Positions 55,331 through 62,438 of a DNA stretch of 64,000 nt are shown piece after piece. The position numbers and the translations under genes were made by a program. The stretch is from Zhenpiania hominis (lineage in GTDB: Bacteria > Bacillota > Clostridia > Peptostreptococcales > Anaerovoracaceae): contig NZ_JACRYT010000002.1 of assembly GCF_014333425.1 (NCBI RefSeq), positions 62,001-126,000 on the forward strand, read 5' to 3'. The stretch's first letter is position 1, and each line of letters starts with the position of its first letter. The notes below the pieces were generated by a model, which worked only from the letters and a program-made list of their open reading frames with translations, searched no databases and was not told the origin of the DNA.

Positions 55331-55366
55331 CGGGGCTGCCGCGTTTTCCGGCAGCCCGCTTTATTT
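55331..55366 (+). terminator. Terminator of the regulator-ABC-kinase module
   Basis: A stem of about ten base pairs (CGGGGCTGCCG with CGGCAGCCCG, one G bulged) around a seven-base loop, followed by CTTTATTTTT. Confidence 0.8.
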
Positions 55367-55378
55367 TTCCGTTTTTCC

Positions 55379-56272
55379 TCAGCTGTTTTCTCCAATTTTC
55401 TGAACTGTGATCCCGATATTGCTGTAAATGAAATTTCCTCCACTTCCAATGACCTCTAATACCGCTGGCGTATCTGTCACATCAATAATCTGTGAAAACG
55501 AAAGGTTCGCCGCGTCTGATGATGTGTGGAATGTGTGCGAGGACGCGGCTCCCGCTACTGTACTCCCCTGTTGCTGCAGATAGAAAAGAACTGCCAGAGG
55601 GAAAGTCACTCCGCTGGCCGGCGCCGCCGTTCCATGAAAGGACACTTCATAAAAACCCGGTTCCTGAATGCTGATTTCTGACGTATTTTCTGTATGGGAA
55701 ACCGCAGTTCCCGCGGAGTTTCCATTTTTGTCAAAAATCAGCGCTGTACCGGAATTGCCTGGCTGCGGCGGAGTGGAATACGCGGACAGGAACTCCACTG
55801 GCGCCCCGGAAGTTCCTGTTGCGCCTCTGGGAATCACAAAATCAAAAATCGCGTTCTGATCCGTGCCGGAATTAGTAACCGCGGCGTCTTGCTCCGGATT
55901 TGCCGTAGTAACAGTACCGATCCTGACGGTTGCCGCAATACCTGTGGCGCCAGTTGTACCTGCAGCCCCTGCTTCTCCGGAAGGGCCCGTCGCTCCTGTC
56001 GGACCTGTTGGACCGGTAGGGCCTGTTGGACCGCTGGGACCGGTCGCGCCGGAAGGCCCCGTTGCTCCCGTTGGGCCAGTTGGGCCGCTGGGTCCGGTCG
56101 CGCCGGAAGGGCCTGTCGCTCCCGTTGGGCCGGTTGGGCCGCTGGGTCCGGTCGCTCCGGAAGGGCCCGTTGCCCCCGTAGGCCCGGTTGGACCCTGTTC
56201 ACCCTCCGGTCCCTGCGGACCGATGGGACCCTGAGATCCGGTGGCCCCGGTGGGCCCTGTAGAGCCGTGTAT
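55379..56272 (-). pseudogene. BclA-like collagen-repeat spore surface protein, 5' cut off by element
   Basis: The minus-strand frame is open from 56272 to the stop at 55379, about 297 codons. From its start it reads [24 protein letters not shown], a Gly-X-Y collagen repeat of about 33 triplets. An [15 protein letters not shown] linker and a C-terminal jelly-roll-like domain of about 165 residues follow ([26 protein letters not shown], ending ITVQKIG). This is the arrangement of clostridial exosporium glycoproteins. There is no start codon or signal region: the 5' part is missing and a stop (TAA, 56273-56275) precedes the frame where element sequence begins. Confidence 0.8.
56042..56203. repeat. 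54-bp tandem repeat in collagen region (3 copies)
   Basis: Copies start at 56042, 56096 and 56150, each beginning GGTCGC and encoding 18 residues (six Gly-X-Y triplets) on the minus strand. Repeat number probably varies between strains. Confidence 0.8.
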
Positions 56273-56317
56273 TTATGCACAACATTAGATTTTCCTTTGT
56301 GTTGAGTAGGCAAGCCG

Positions 56318-58000
56318 TTAGATTGCCTTGTTCTCAATCACTCGGATAACGTTGTGGTTATTCTCAATGTAATCAATAATTCGCTGGTACTCGTCGGCAA
56401 AATTGAAGTCAACCGTTATTTCCCCGTTCTCATGCACCCAAACCGCTTTTACGAGTTCAACCATAATCCCGCGGTTAAGGCTCTGAATGTTTTTGTATTT
56501 CAGAAAGGCGGTTAGATACGGGTCGTCGGTTCCGATACCATCAGCCATTACCTGCATTTCCTCTTTCAGATAGGAGATGTTCGCTTCAAGCTGTTGTATC
56601 TGTTCTGCAATCTTGCCTTTCAAGCGGCGATATTCCTCTTTGGTAATCTCACCGCTTTTCCAATCAAGGTACAAGCTGTCGGAAGCGTCATTGTACTGTT
56701 TTAGCTGCTTTTCTGCCTGTTTCAAGGAATGGGATAATCTCTTGCTTTCCCGGTTGATAACAGGCGCGTTGTTAATCCGTTCAATTTCTTCTGCAAGCCG
56801 ATCTACAAGGGCAATTTGCATTTGCAACGCTGCCAATACCGCGTTTTCCAACTTGTCTTGCCGGATAGAATGTTTGCTGCAAATCTTCTTATCGGTGTAG
56901 CTACGGCAAGAGTAGTAGGCAATATCACGGGCGGTTTTGCGCCGCATGGCCTTTTTGCAATCCGCGCAACGGACAAAGCCGGACATGAGATAGACTTCCT
57001 GTTTGCCGGGGGCTGTCCTTGTGTCGCGCTTATGTAGGGCTTGCGCTTTCTCGAATGTTTCCCTGTCAATAATCGCTTCGTGTGTGTTGGGGACGACAAA
57101 CCATTCTTCTTCGGGGACGTTGATCTGCTTGTGTACTTTGTAGCTTATTACGCGGTTACGGCCTTGCACCATTACGCCCGTATAAACTTCATTTTGCAAT
57201 ATCCTTGCAATCGTGCTGGCAGACCACAAACCATCGTTTTTGTCGGAATTAGGGTTGTTATACTTAAAGCCTTTTTTCTTCTTATAGGCTTCGGGGTTCG
57301 GCTCTCCCATTTGGTTAAGCCGCTTTGCAATCCCCATTTTACTGTACCCCTCATTGACAAACCAATGGTAAATGCTTTTGACAACTTCCGCTGCTTCTTC
57401 ATCTACAATCAAGCTGTTTTTGTCGTTTGGGTCTTTCTTGTAGCCATAAGGGGCAAACGCGCCTATGAACTCGCCGCGCTCCCGTTTCATCTTGAATGTT
57501 TTGCGGATTTCTTCGGAAGTGGTCGCGGCAAACTGCTCATTGAACATTCCCCTAATAGGTACTTCAAGACCGCTTGCAGAATGGGGGTTAGCGTAAGTGT
57601 CAATAAATGGCGTGCCTGTGCAAATAAACCTTGCGCCGTGAATGGGTATGAACTCCTCCAAAAACTTTTGTTGATCGGCAAGGTTGCGGAAACCGCGTGC
57701 AAGGGATTTGATAATCATGCAGTTTACTTCTTTGCGGACAATGCAGCCCTCAAGCCGTTTGAAGTTTGGTCGCGCTGTGTCGGTGCCTGTCAATCCGTCG
57801 TCGGCAAACACGTCTACAATCACATAGGTTCCCGGCTCAAAATAGCTGTCTACAAAGTCGCGGAGTATCTTTTCTTGGTTGATAACACTCTCGCTTTCGT
57901 CCTCGTTGTCGTCCTCTCTGGATAGTCGAATGTATAGCCCAATTTTCCAAAACGGCTCTGCATAACTGCGTGCCATTTTGTCTTTGCGTATGCGGGGCAT
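56318..58000 (-). CDS. Large serine recombinase (TndX/TnpX type)
   Basis: The enzyme excises and integrates the element through a Ser-DNA intermediate. The resolvase catalytic domain opens with KIGLYIRLSREDDNE (Ser27 as nucleophile) and contains DGLTGTDTARPNFKRL and IIKSLARGFRNL. A recombinase domain follows (GAFAPYGYKKDPND), then a zinc ribbon (CADCKKAMRRK, CSKHSIRQ) and a long coiled coil. At 560 residues it is in the range of Tn5397 TndX. Ribosome site AAAGGAGG. Its position at the element edge is as expected for such transposons. Confidence 0.93.
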   Translation of the reverse strand: MPRIRKDKMARSYAEPFWKIGLYIRLSREDDNEDESESVINQEKILRDFVDSYFEPGTYVIVDVFADDGLTGTDTARPNFKRLEGCIVRKEVNCMIIKSLARGFRNLADQQKFLEEFIPIHGARFICTGTPFIDTYANPHSASGLEVPIRGMFNEQFAATTSEEIRKTFKMKRERGEFIGAFAPYGYKKDPNDKNSLIVDEEAAEVVKSIYHWFVNEGYSKMGIAKRLNQMGEPNPEAYKKKKGFKYNNPNSDKNDGLWSASTIARILQNEVYTGVMVQGRNRVISYKVHKQINVPEEEWFVVPNTHEAIIDRETFEKAQALHKRDTRTAPGKQEVYLMSGFVRCADCKKAMRRKTARDIAYYSCRSYTDKKICSKHSIRQDKLENAVLAALQMQIALVDRLAEEIERINNAPVINRESKRLSHSLKQAEKQLKQYNDASDSLYLDWKSGEITKEEYRRLKGKIAEQIQQLEANISYLKEEMQVMADGIGTDDPYLTAFLKYKNIQSLNRGIMVELVKAVWVHENGEITVDFNFADEYQRIIDYIENNHNVIRVIENKAI

Positions 58001-58095
58001 TATACCTCCTTTCCCCCTATAATTACGAGTTAATTATACCATTTTCGCCCCGTAATCACAAGGTCTTTACCCGTAGAGTTAGGGAAAGTCGGCGG

Positions 58096-58350
58096 TTATT
58101 TCAGACTTAAAAAGTAATCACACAATGATTGCTTTAGCGTTCTATCCTCTGCGACAAACCGTATTCTTACGGGTGTATCACCACAAAGAAAACAGTATGG
58201 ATTTACAATCTGCTCAAAGTAGCTTTGCATTTTCTTTGCTGCTGGCAAAGAACTGTCAATATGGATATTACGAATATCAACCAAAGTGCTGCGGTCAACC
58301 TGTGTAATATCAACATTTCTCATTTGTTGAAGTTGTAACTTGGTAATCAT
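58096..58350 (-). CDS. DUF6870-like small protein
   Basis: An 84-residue protein starting at ATG 58350 after GGGAGGG. It reads LQLQQMRNVDITQVDRSTLVD near the N-terminus and NPYCFLCGDTPVRIRF in the middle. Proteins of this kind recur next to recombinases in clostridial transposons and have no known function. The frame is open for another 156 codons upstream, but that part lies in the hairpin-rich tract and is probably not translated. Confidence 0.7.
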   Translation of the reverse strand: MITKLQLQQMRNVDITQVDRSTLVDIRNIHIDSSLPAAKKMQSYFEQIVNPYCFLCGDTPVRIRFVAEDRTLKQSLCDYFLSLK

Positions 58351-58829
58351 CTTCTTTCCCTCCCGGTTAGCGGCATAGTACAGAATATGCGCTCCGGCTT
58401 GTACGATATGAGAAATAAGGCTGAAACGGGCGGTTGTTAGCTGCAACCTCACGGGAGTTTCACCCCGGCCCATGCTTATGGGTGCGCCGCGCAATACTTT
58501 GAGGGTGTTCAACGCGGGAGTATCATTGTGCCGCCTTGTATGTCGTCGCCCACAAGCTGCTAAACCTGTTTTACGGCGCGGTAGTTGTCGCTCGACTTTT
58601 CCCCGTAGGGGAAAAGCTGTCATGGCGTACCCGCCGACTGGCTCGATACAGACGGAATGTACCCGTTGCCTGTTATGCTGCGCACCAAAGGTCGCTTTCT
58701 TTGTCAAGTTACAATAGGCTTTGTCGGCCTGCAAAAGCACATCAACAGCGGATATGCTTTTGCGGAACGACAAATAGCCCATAACGGGAATCGTGGAAAG
58801 GGGACACGCTCCCCGCATGGGCTAAAAGA
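58351..58829. ncRNA. Hairpin-rich tract, candidate structured RNA
   Basis: About 480 bases with four compact hairpins: CTTTTCCCC-GTA-GGGGAAAAG (58596-58616), GCAAAAGCA/TGCTTTTGC (58731-58763), CCCAT/ATGGG (58469-58482) and CGGG/CCCG (58452-58468). Several frames on both strands are open, none with a good start. The G+C-rich, multi-hairpin character looks like RNA rather than protein coding. The minus strand, cotranscribed with the flanking genes, is the likely sense. Confidence 0.4.
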
Positions 58830-59072
58830 TTATCCTACATGAAAAGCAAGGGTGCGGGTAATAAGGCGCACTTGCAGCCTGTTACGCATTTCCTCGTCCA
58901 CATAGGAATAGGTATTGCCCGCGTCGTCTTTCAGCGTGCGGGTACAAAGTTTCGCTATGTAACCCTCGTAATGCTTCAAGATCGCGCACATGGCGGTTGT
59001 GTCGCCGTTTGCCGCTGCGGAAATGACAGGGAACGGCAACAGATTTTCAGATTTCCTAACGGTATTCATCAT
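58830..59072 (-). CDS. Helix-turn-helix domain protein of the element
   Basis: An 80-residue protein starting at ATG 59072 with GGAGGG eight bases upstream. The sequence PFPVISAAANGDTTAMCAILKHYEGYIAKLCTR resembles the HTH_16 proteins that sit beside sigma factors in Tn916-like and related elements. It overlaps the sigma-factor gene by 17 bases and probably works with it in controlling transfer. Confidence 0.78.
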   Translation of the reverse strand: MMNTVRKSENLLPFPVISAAANGDTTAMCAILKHYEGYIAKLCTRTLKDDAGNTYSYVDEEMRNRLQVRLITRTLAFHVG

Positions 59073-59493
59073 CTGCTTTTCCCTCCAAATACTGTTTGAT
59101 TTTCGCAAGCGCGGATTTCCTGTGCCGGAAAACCGTCGTGCGTACAACATTCAGCAGTTCGCCAATTTCCGCGTCGCTCATATCCAAGAAGTAGGACAAA
59201 AGGATAATGTCGCGTTTCCTTTCGGGCAAAGCGTTAAGGGCTTCGGCAAGCAGTTCATTTTTGACGAGTACATCAAAGCCGGACACTTGAAAACGGAAAT
59301 AATCGCTTTCGTATTCGTCCGTTGTGAAAAGCTGCGCGAGTTCGCTTTCGCTCAAATCCGAAAAAGTAACTTCGCGTGCTGCGCGTTTCGCAAGAGTGCG
59401 GCGGTGGCTTTTCGCTTCGCCGACCAAAGTTTTCTTTGCTAATGCGTCGTACTGATGTTGTATTCTTTCCTTGTCGGAAGAAGATAGCTCCAT
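59056..59493 (-). CDS. Sigma-70 family RNA polymerase sigma factor
   Basis: A 145-residue protein starting at ATG 59493 after AAGGAGG. The C-terminal half is a region 4 helix-turn-helix (ALNALPERKRDIILLSYFLDMSDAEIGELLNVVRTTVFRHRKSALAKI), with a partial region 2 before it. Such factors regulate excision and transfer of conjugative transposons. A GTG three codons upstream is in frame but overlaps the ribosome site. Confidence 0.88.
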   Translation of the reverse strand: MELSSSDKERIQHQYDALAKKTLVGEAKSHRRTLAKRAAREVTFSDLSESELAQLFTTDEYESDYFRFQVSGFDVLVKNELLAEALNALPERKRDIILLSYFLDMSDAEIGELLNVVRTTVFRHRKSALAKIKQYLEGKADDEYR

Positions 59494-59626
59494 AGAGTTC
59501 ACCTCCTTCCCGCGTGGAGTAGAGGACGGGAGTTAAGGGCTTGTCCTCTCTGCCCCTTTCGCTCCGTACCCGTTCGGGAGATGGCTCTTGAGTGCGCTTT
59601 TCAGAAAAAAGTTGAAAAAAGCAAAA

Positions 59627-59657
59627 TGCGCCCGTCCGCAAGACGCGGACGGGCGCA
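59627..59657 (-). terminator. Terminator after the 35-residue ORF
   Basis: A perfect 13-base stem (TGCGCCCGTCCGC with GCGGACGGGCGCA) around a five-base loop; the minus strand continues ATTTTGCTTTTTTC. Confidence 0.7.
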
Positions 59658-59676
59658 AAGGAAATGTAAGCAGTAG

Positions 59677-59784
59677 CTAAATGTATTGACAGTTCACATT
59701 CATAGCCGGAATATCCCGCTTGCGGAGCATAGCTTTTTTTGACCGCAAAGCATTAGGCGGGTTACAGTAAATAAAAATGGACAC
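59677..59784 (-). CDS. 35-residue ORF of unknown function
   Basis: A GTG at 59784 follows GGGGAGG at seven bases and opens MSIFIYCNPPNALRSKKAML, ending NVNCQYI. A terminator follows 20 bases after the stop. The ribosome site lies in the loop of a ten-base stem (minus strand ACGGCGGTATC with GTATCGCCGT, 59782-59808), so translation may be controlled. I do not recognise the family. No other gene fills 59494-59966. Confidence 0.45.
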   Translation of the reverse strand: MSIFIYCNPPNALRSKKAMLRKRDIPAMNVNCQYI

Positions 59785-59891
59785 GGCGATACCTCCCCGA
59801 TACCGCCGTATCCTTAAAAAAGGGCGACTTTAATACACTACCCGCAATCCATTCTATAATAGGGAACAGCGGCTTTTGCGCAATATTAAAT

Positions 59892-59939
59892 AAAAAAGCC
59901 GATAACACATAGGTTTTTTGACCTAATGCGTTATCGGCT
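59892..59939 (-). terminator. Terminator of the Cfr-like operon
   Basis: AGCCGATAAC and GTTATCGGCT with inner AGGT/ACCT pairing form a long stem; the minus strand ends TTTTTTATTT. Confidence 0.85.
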
Positions 59940-59966
59940 CTGCGTCTATGCGTCTGGCACTTTTAA

Positions 59967-60950
59967 TCATTTTTTTTTGAATTTATTATATGTGTTAGCT
60001 AACTGTCCACAAGCCGCGTTAATCTCTCTGCCATGAGAAACTCTCATAGTAACTTCAAGTCCTGCTTGCTCTAATTGATGTTTGAATGCAACTATTTCCC
60101 GTTTCTGTGGTGCTTTAATTCTTGAATTGCTTGTTGGGTTGTATTGTAACACGTTAATCATAACTTTTTTGCCCCGAAACCATTTTGCAAGTTGTCTTAC
60201 ATCTGAGGGCCGGTCATTTATACCCGGTAAAAGCAAATACGCAAAGACAATTTTGCGATTATGCCTTTCAGAATAGGATAAGGCTTGCTTAACAACATCT
60301 TCAATAGCATATATGCGCATGTGAGGAATAATACGATTTCTTGCAGATTGTGTTGCTGCGTGTAAAGATATTGTCAACTGAATTTTAAGATGTTCCTCGC
60401 GCAATTTTTTTAATTGATCGACCGGACCAACTGTTGATATGGTAATGCCGTCGGTTGGAAAGTTGAGCCCATATCTATCTCGGAGAATATGGATTGCTTT
60501 TATCAAGTTGTCATAATTGAATAAAGGCTCTCCCATACCCATAAAAACGATACGGTTTACTTTTCGACGCAACAATATAATCTGTTGTACGATTTCTGAC
60601 GATGTTAGATTACGAACAAAGCCATTTCGCCCGGACTCACAAAAAATACAACCAACAGGACAACCGACTTGTGTGCTCACGCAAACAGTTCCACCATCTC
60701 GCCGCTTGATAAAAACCGTTTCAATGTATTTGTTGTCTTTCAGTTCGTAAACATACTTTTCAGTATCACTGCTTTTGCAAATATTTTTTACCAACATTGA
60801 TAGATTTTTTTTGCGTGGTAATTGCTTATATAATTCTTCATATAAGGCTTTTGCTTCATTCTCGCCAATAACTTCCGACATTTCTTTGTAAGTAAATCCG
60901 TATGGATCATTCCGTACTTCCGCAGGCGTATATTTAGGTAAACGTTTCAT
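59967..60950 (-). CDS. Cfr/RlmN-family radical-SAM rRNA methyltransferase
   Basis: The protein belongs to the family that methylates adenosine 2503 of 23S rRNA (RlmN at C2, Cfr at C8). The radical-SAM motif is CPVGCIFC (Cys97, 101, 104). The two extra cysteines needed for methyl transfer are present: Cys90 in TVCVSTQ and Cys314 in NAACGQLA. FMGMGEPLFNYDN and SLHAA are family blocks. At 327 residues it is shorter than Cfr (349) and RlmN, mostly at the N-terminus. Its place on a mobile element behind an inducible-type leader favours a Cfr-like resistance role (ribosomal A-site/peptidyl-centre drugs), but C2 or C8 specificity cannot be told by eye. Confidence 0.8.
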   Translation of the reverse strand: MKRLPKYTPAEVRNDPYGFTYKEMSEVIGENEAKALYEELYKQLPRKKNLSMLVKNICKSSDTEKYVYELKDNKYIETVFIKRRDGGTVCVSTQVGCPVGCIFCESGRNGFVRNLTSSEIVQQIILLRRKVNRIVFMGMGEPLFNYDNLIKAIHILRDRYGLNFPTDGITISTVGPVDQLKKLREEHLKIQLTISLHAATQSARNRIIPHMRIYAIEDVVKQALSYSERHNRKIVFAYLLLPGINDRPSDVRQLAKWFRGKKVMINVLQYNPTSNSRIKAPQKREIVAFKHQLEQAGLEVTMRVSHGREINAACGQLANTYNKFKKK

Positions 60951-60966
60951 TTTTATATCCTTTCTT

Positions 60967-61152
60967 CTAAATAATAAAAGTTTGTTTTTCTGTATTTTTG
61001 ATTACAATCTCTAATTTTTCTACATCAATGATATGCGTCAATTTGCATTTAGGGCAGAAAAGAGGAAAATCTTTTAATACAGTATTATGAAATACTTGAA
61101 CTCTCGTCTTTCCGTTACAAATCGGACATTTTATCCAATATTTTTTAAGCAT
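60967..61152 (-). CDS. Cysteine-rich KTR-type small protein
   Basis: A 61-residue zinc-ribbon-like protein with CPICNGKTR at residues 9-17 and FPLFCPKCK in the middle, the pattern of the cysteine-rich KTR family found beside tet and other resistance genes on Tn916-like elements. Ribosome site AAAGGACGAG. It lies between the attenuator and the Cfr-like gene (16-base gap) and must be cotranscribed with it. Function is unknown. Confidence 0.85.
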   Translation of the reverse strand: MLKKYWIKCPICNGKTRVQVFHNTVLKDFPLFCPKCKLTHIIDVEKLEIVIKNTEKQTFII

Positions 61153-61177
61153 TATATTTCACTCGTCCTTTTTACAC

Positions 61178-61222
61178 AAAAAAATGCAGGTCAATCCTCA
61201 ACATGAGCATTGACCTGCATTT
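61178..61222 (-). terminator. Second leader terminator, just before the KTR gene
   Basis: AAATGCAGGTCAAT and ATTGACCTGCATTT form a perfect 14-base stem. The minus strand then has TTTTTTT followed at once by the KTR ribosome site, as expected for an attenuator. Confidence 0.75.
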
Positions 61223-61329
61223 ATAATGCACAGAGCAGTACAACAAAACTAAGGCATAGCTTGCACTATGTCTATACTATATCTATACGTCGTTAGTTTT
61301 TTGTATAGCATCCGCAAAATAAGCATGAC

Positions 61330-61353
61330 AAAAAAGCCCATGTTGAAAATGGG
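61330..61353 (-). terminator. First leader terminator after the leader peptide
   Basis: Minus-strand CCCAT-TTTCAAC-ATGGG with CTTTTTT. It is enclosed by longer pairing arms at 61370-61393 and 61305-61326 (ATAAGCAT/ATGCTTAT and ATAGCAT/ATGCTAT). Confidence 0.6.
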
Positions 61354-61373
61354 AAAATCCTTTTTTTCAATGC

Positions 61374-61400
61374 TTATCTAATACGCATGCTATGCAACAT
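61374..61400 (-). CDS. Leader peptide MLHSMRIR
   Basis: An eight-codon ORF with an excellent ribosome site (AGGAGG at 61409-61414, eight bases before ATG). It starts about 30 bases after the promoter -10, and its 3' half overlaps the arm that pairs downstream. This is the layout of drug-responsive leader peptides upstream of rRNA methylases, where a stalled ribosome alters folding. Confidence 0.6.
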   Translation of the reverse strand: MLHSMRIR

Positions 61401-61428
61401 AAACGCCGCCTCCTTTTACATAAATTTT

Positions 61429-61457
61429 ATTTTATCAGAAAATCAGTCTACTGTCAA
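61429..61457 (-). promoter_or_regulatory. Strong promoter of the leader-KTR-methyltransferase operon
   Basis: Minus-strand TTGACA (61452-61457), 17 bases, TAAAAT (61429-61434), a near-consensus sigma-A promoter. Confidence 0.8.
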
Positions 61458-61550
61458 TACACAACAGGAAGTATTTAACCTAATGATATGAATTGTGTGG
61501 ACATATCCAAAAAGAAAGGTGAACTGTAAAATGTAACAGGGTGAATGAAA

Positions 61551-61907
61551 ATGGCAAAAAGACCCGTACCATTGTACGACTTTAAGGCTTTCGGGGCAGC
61601 TATAAAAGCCGCGAGAAATGAATACGGCGAGAGCCGCAAAAAGGTAAGCGACGAGTTATATATTTCCCCGCGCTACCTTGCGAATATCGAGAACAAGGGA
61701 CAACAGCCGAGTTTACAGGTATTCTATGACCTTGTAACCCGGTATCATATTTCGGTAGATCAATTTTTCTTCCCGAACAGCAATGCGGAGAAATCCACCG
61801 GGCGGCGGCAGCTTGACGCGCTGCTGGACGGTATGAGCGATAAAGGCATACGGATTGTAACCGCAACAGCAAGGGAGATAACGGAAGTCGAAAAAGCAGA
61901 GGATTAA
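61551..61907 (+). CDS. XRE-family transcriptional regulator of the element
   Basis: A 118-residue protein with an N-terminal Cro/CI-type helix-turn-helix (FGAAIKAARNEYGESRKKVSDEL, then YLANIENKGQQPSLQVFYDLV) and a C-terminal helical part (RRQLDALLDGMSDKGIRIVTATAREI). Such regulators usually control transfer genes. The start may be ATG 61551 (AGGGTGA six bases upstream) or 61545. It is divergent from the methyltransferase operon. Confidence 0.88.
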   Translation: MAKRPVPLYDFKAFGAAIKAARNEYGESRKKVSDELYISPRYLANIENKGQQPSLQVFYDLVTRYHISVDQFFFPNSNAEKSTGRRQLDALLDGMSDKGIRIVTATAREITEVEKAED

Positions 61908-61930
61908 CCTCACAATATGAGAAATCGGGA

Positions 61931-61963
61931 GATTGCAGCGCATGGCGGCTGCAATCTTTTTTT
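61931..61963 (+). terminator. Terminator of the XRE gene
   Basis: GATTGCAGC/GCTGCAATC stem (61931-61956) followed by TTTTTTT. Confidence 0.85.
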
Positions 61964-61994
61964 GCGTCCAAAATCAAAGGAACGCGCAACAAAT

Positions 61995-62102
61995 ACCGCC
62001 TTTCGGTGGGGGTATGGAGTAGATAGCAAGCACAGCAAACGAGTACCCGTTTGCGGAAAATGCTTGTTGGGATAATCCCAAACCCTTATACCGAAAGGCG
62101 GT
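61995..62102. other. Candidate origin of transfer (oriT)
   Basis: A perfect 13-base inverted repeat (ACCGCCTTTCGGT at 61995-62007, ACCGAAAGGCGGT at 62090-62102) encloses a compound hairpin: GCAAACG-AGTACC-CGTTTGC (62035-62054) inside CAAGCA/TGCTTG (62027-62066). It sits directly upstream of mobC and the relaxase, where oriT normally lies. Confidence 0.55.
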
Positions 62103-62108
62103 GCGGAA

Positions 62109-62438
62109 ATGGAAAACCGAAAGAGAAATATACAGATGAAGTTTTACGTTACGGAAGAAGAAAAGCGGCTGATCGACGAGAAGATGAAGCAGCTTCCCAT
62201 AAAGCAGTATGGGGCATACTTCCGTAAAATGGCGATAGACGGGTATATTCTTGTCGTTGACCGAAGCGACACAAAAGCATATATCCGGGAACTGCAAGCG
62301 GTGAGCCGGAACATCAACCAAATTGCAAAACGCGCCAATGCGACGGGGACGGTTTACAGGCAGGATATAGAGGACATTAAAAAGGCGGTGGACGAGATAT
62401 GGCGGTTACAAAGACGCACCCTATTAAATCAACCTTAA
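62109..62438 (+). CDS. MobC-like relaxosome accessory protein
   Basis: A 109-residue ribbon-helix-helix-like protein (RKRNIQMKFYVTEEEKRLIDEKM) with the MobC block VSRNINQIAKRANATGTVY near the C-terminus. It would bind oriT and help the relaxase. It overlaps the relaxase gene by 40 bases in another frame. Confidence 0.88.
   Translation: MENRKRNIQMKFYVTEEEKRLIDEKMKQLPIKQYGAYFRKMAIDGYILVVDRSDTKAYIRELQAVSRNINQIAKRANATGTVYRQDIEDIKKAVDEIWRLQRRTLLNQP

Noticed and set aside
56042..56203. Possible CRISPR array
   Set aside because: The 54-bp units are contiguous collagen-coding repeats with no spacers.
55863..56234. Plus-strand ORF of Gly-Pro-Val repeats
   Set aside because: The repeat reads as a regular Gly-X-Y collagen on the minus strand, continuous with the BclA-like C-domain; the plus frame is its mirror.
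55834..56337. Minus-strand 167-codon ORF rich in Arg/Pro across the element junction
   Set aside because: Out of frame with the collagen repeat and mixes element and gene sequence.
58351..58818. N-terminal extension of the DUF6870 ORF to 240 residues
   Set aside because: The internal ATG at 58350 has a strong ribosome site, and the upstream part is hairpin-rich with no protein family features.
59273..59641. 122-codon minus ORF over the sigma factor
   Set aside because: Different frame from the sigma-factor gene; no ribosome site.
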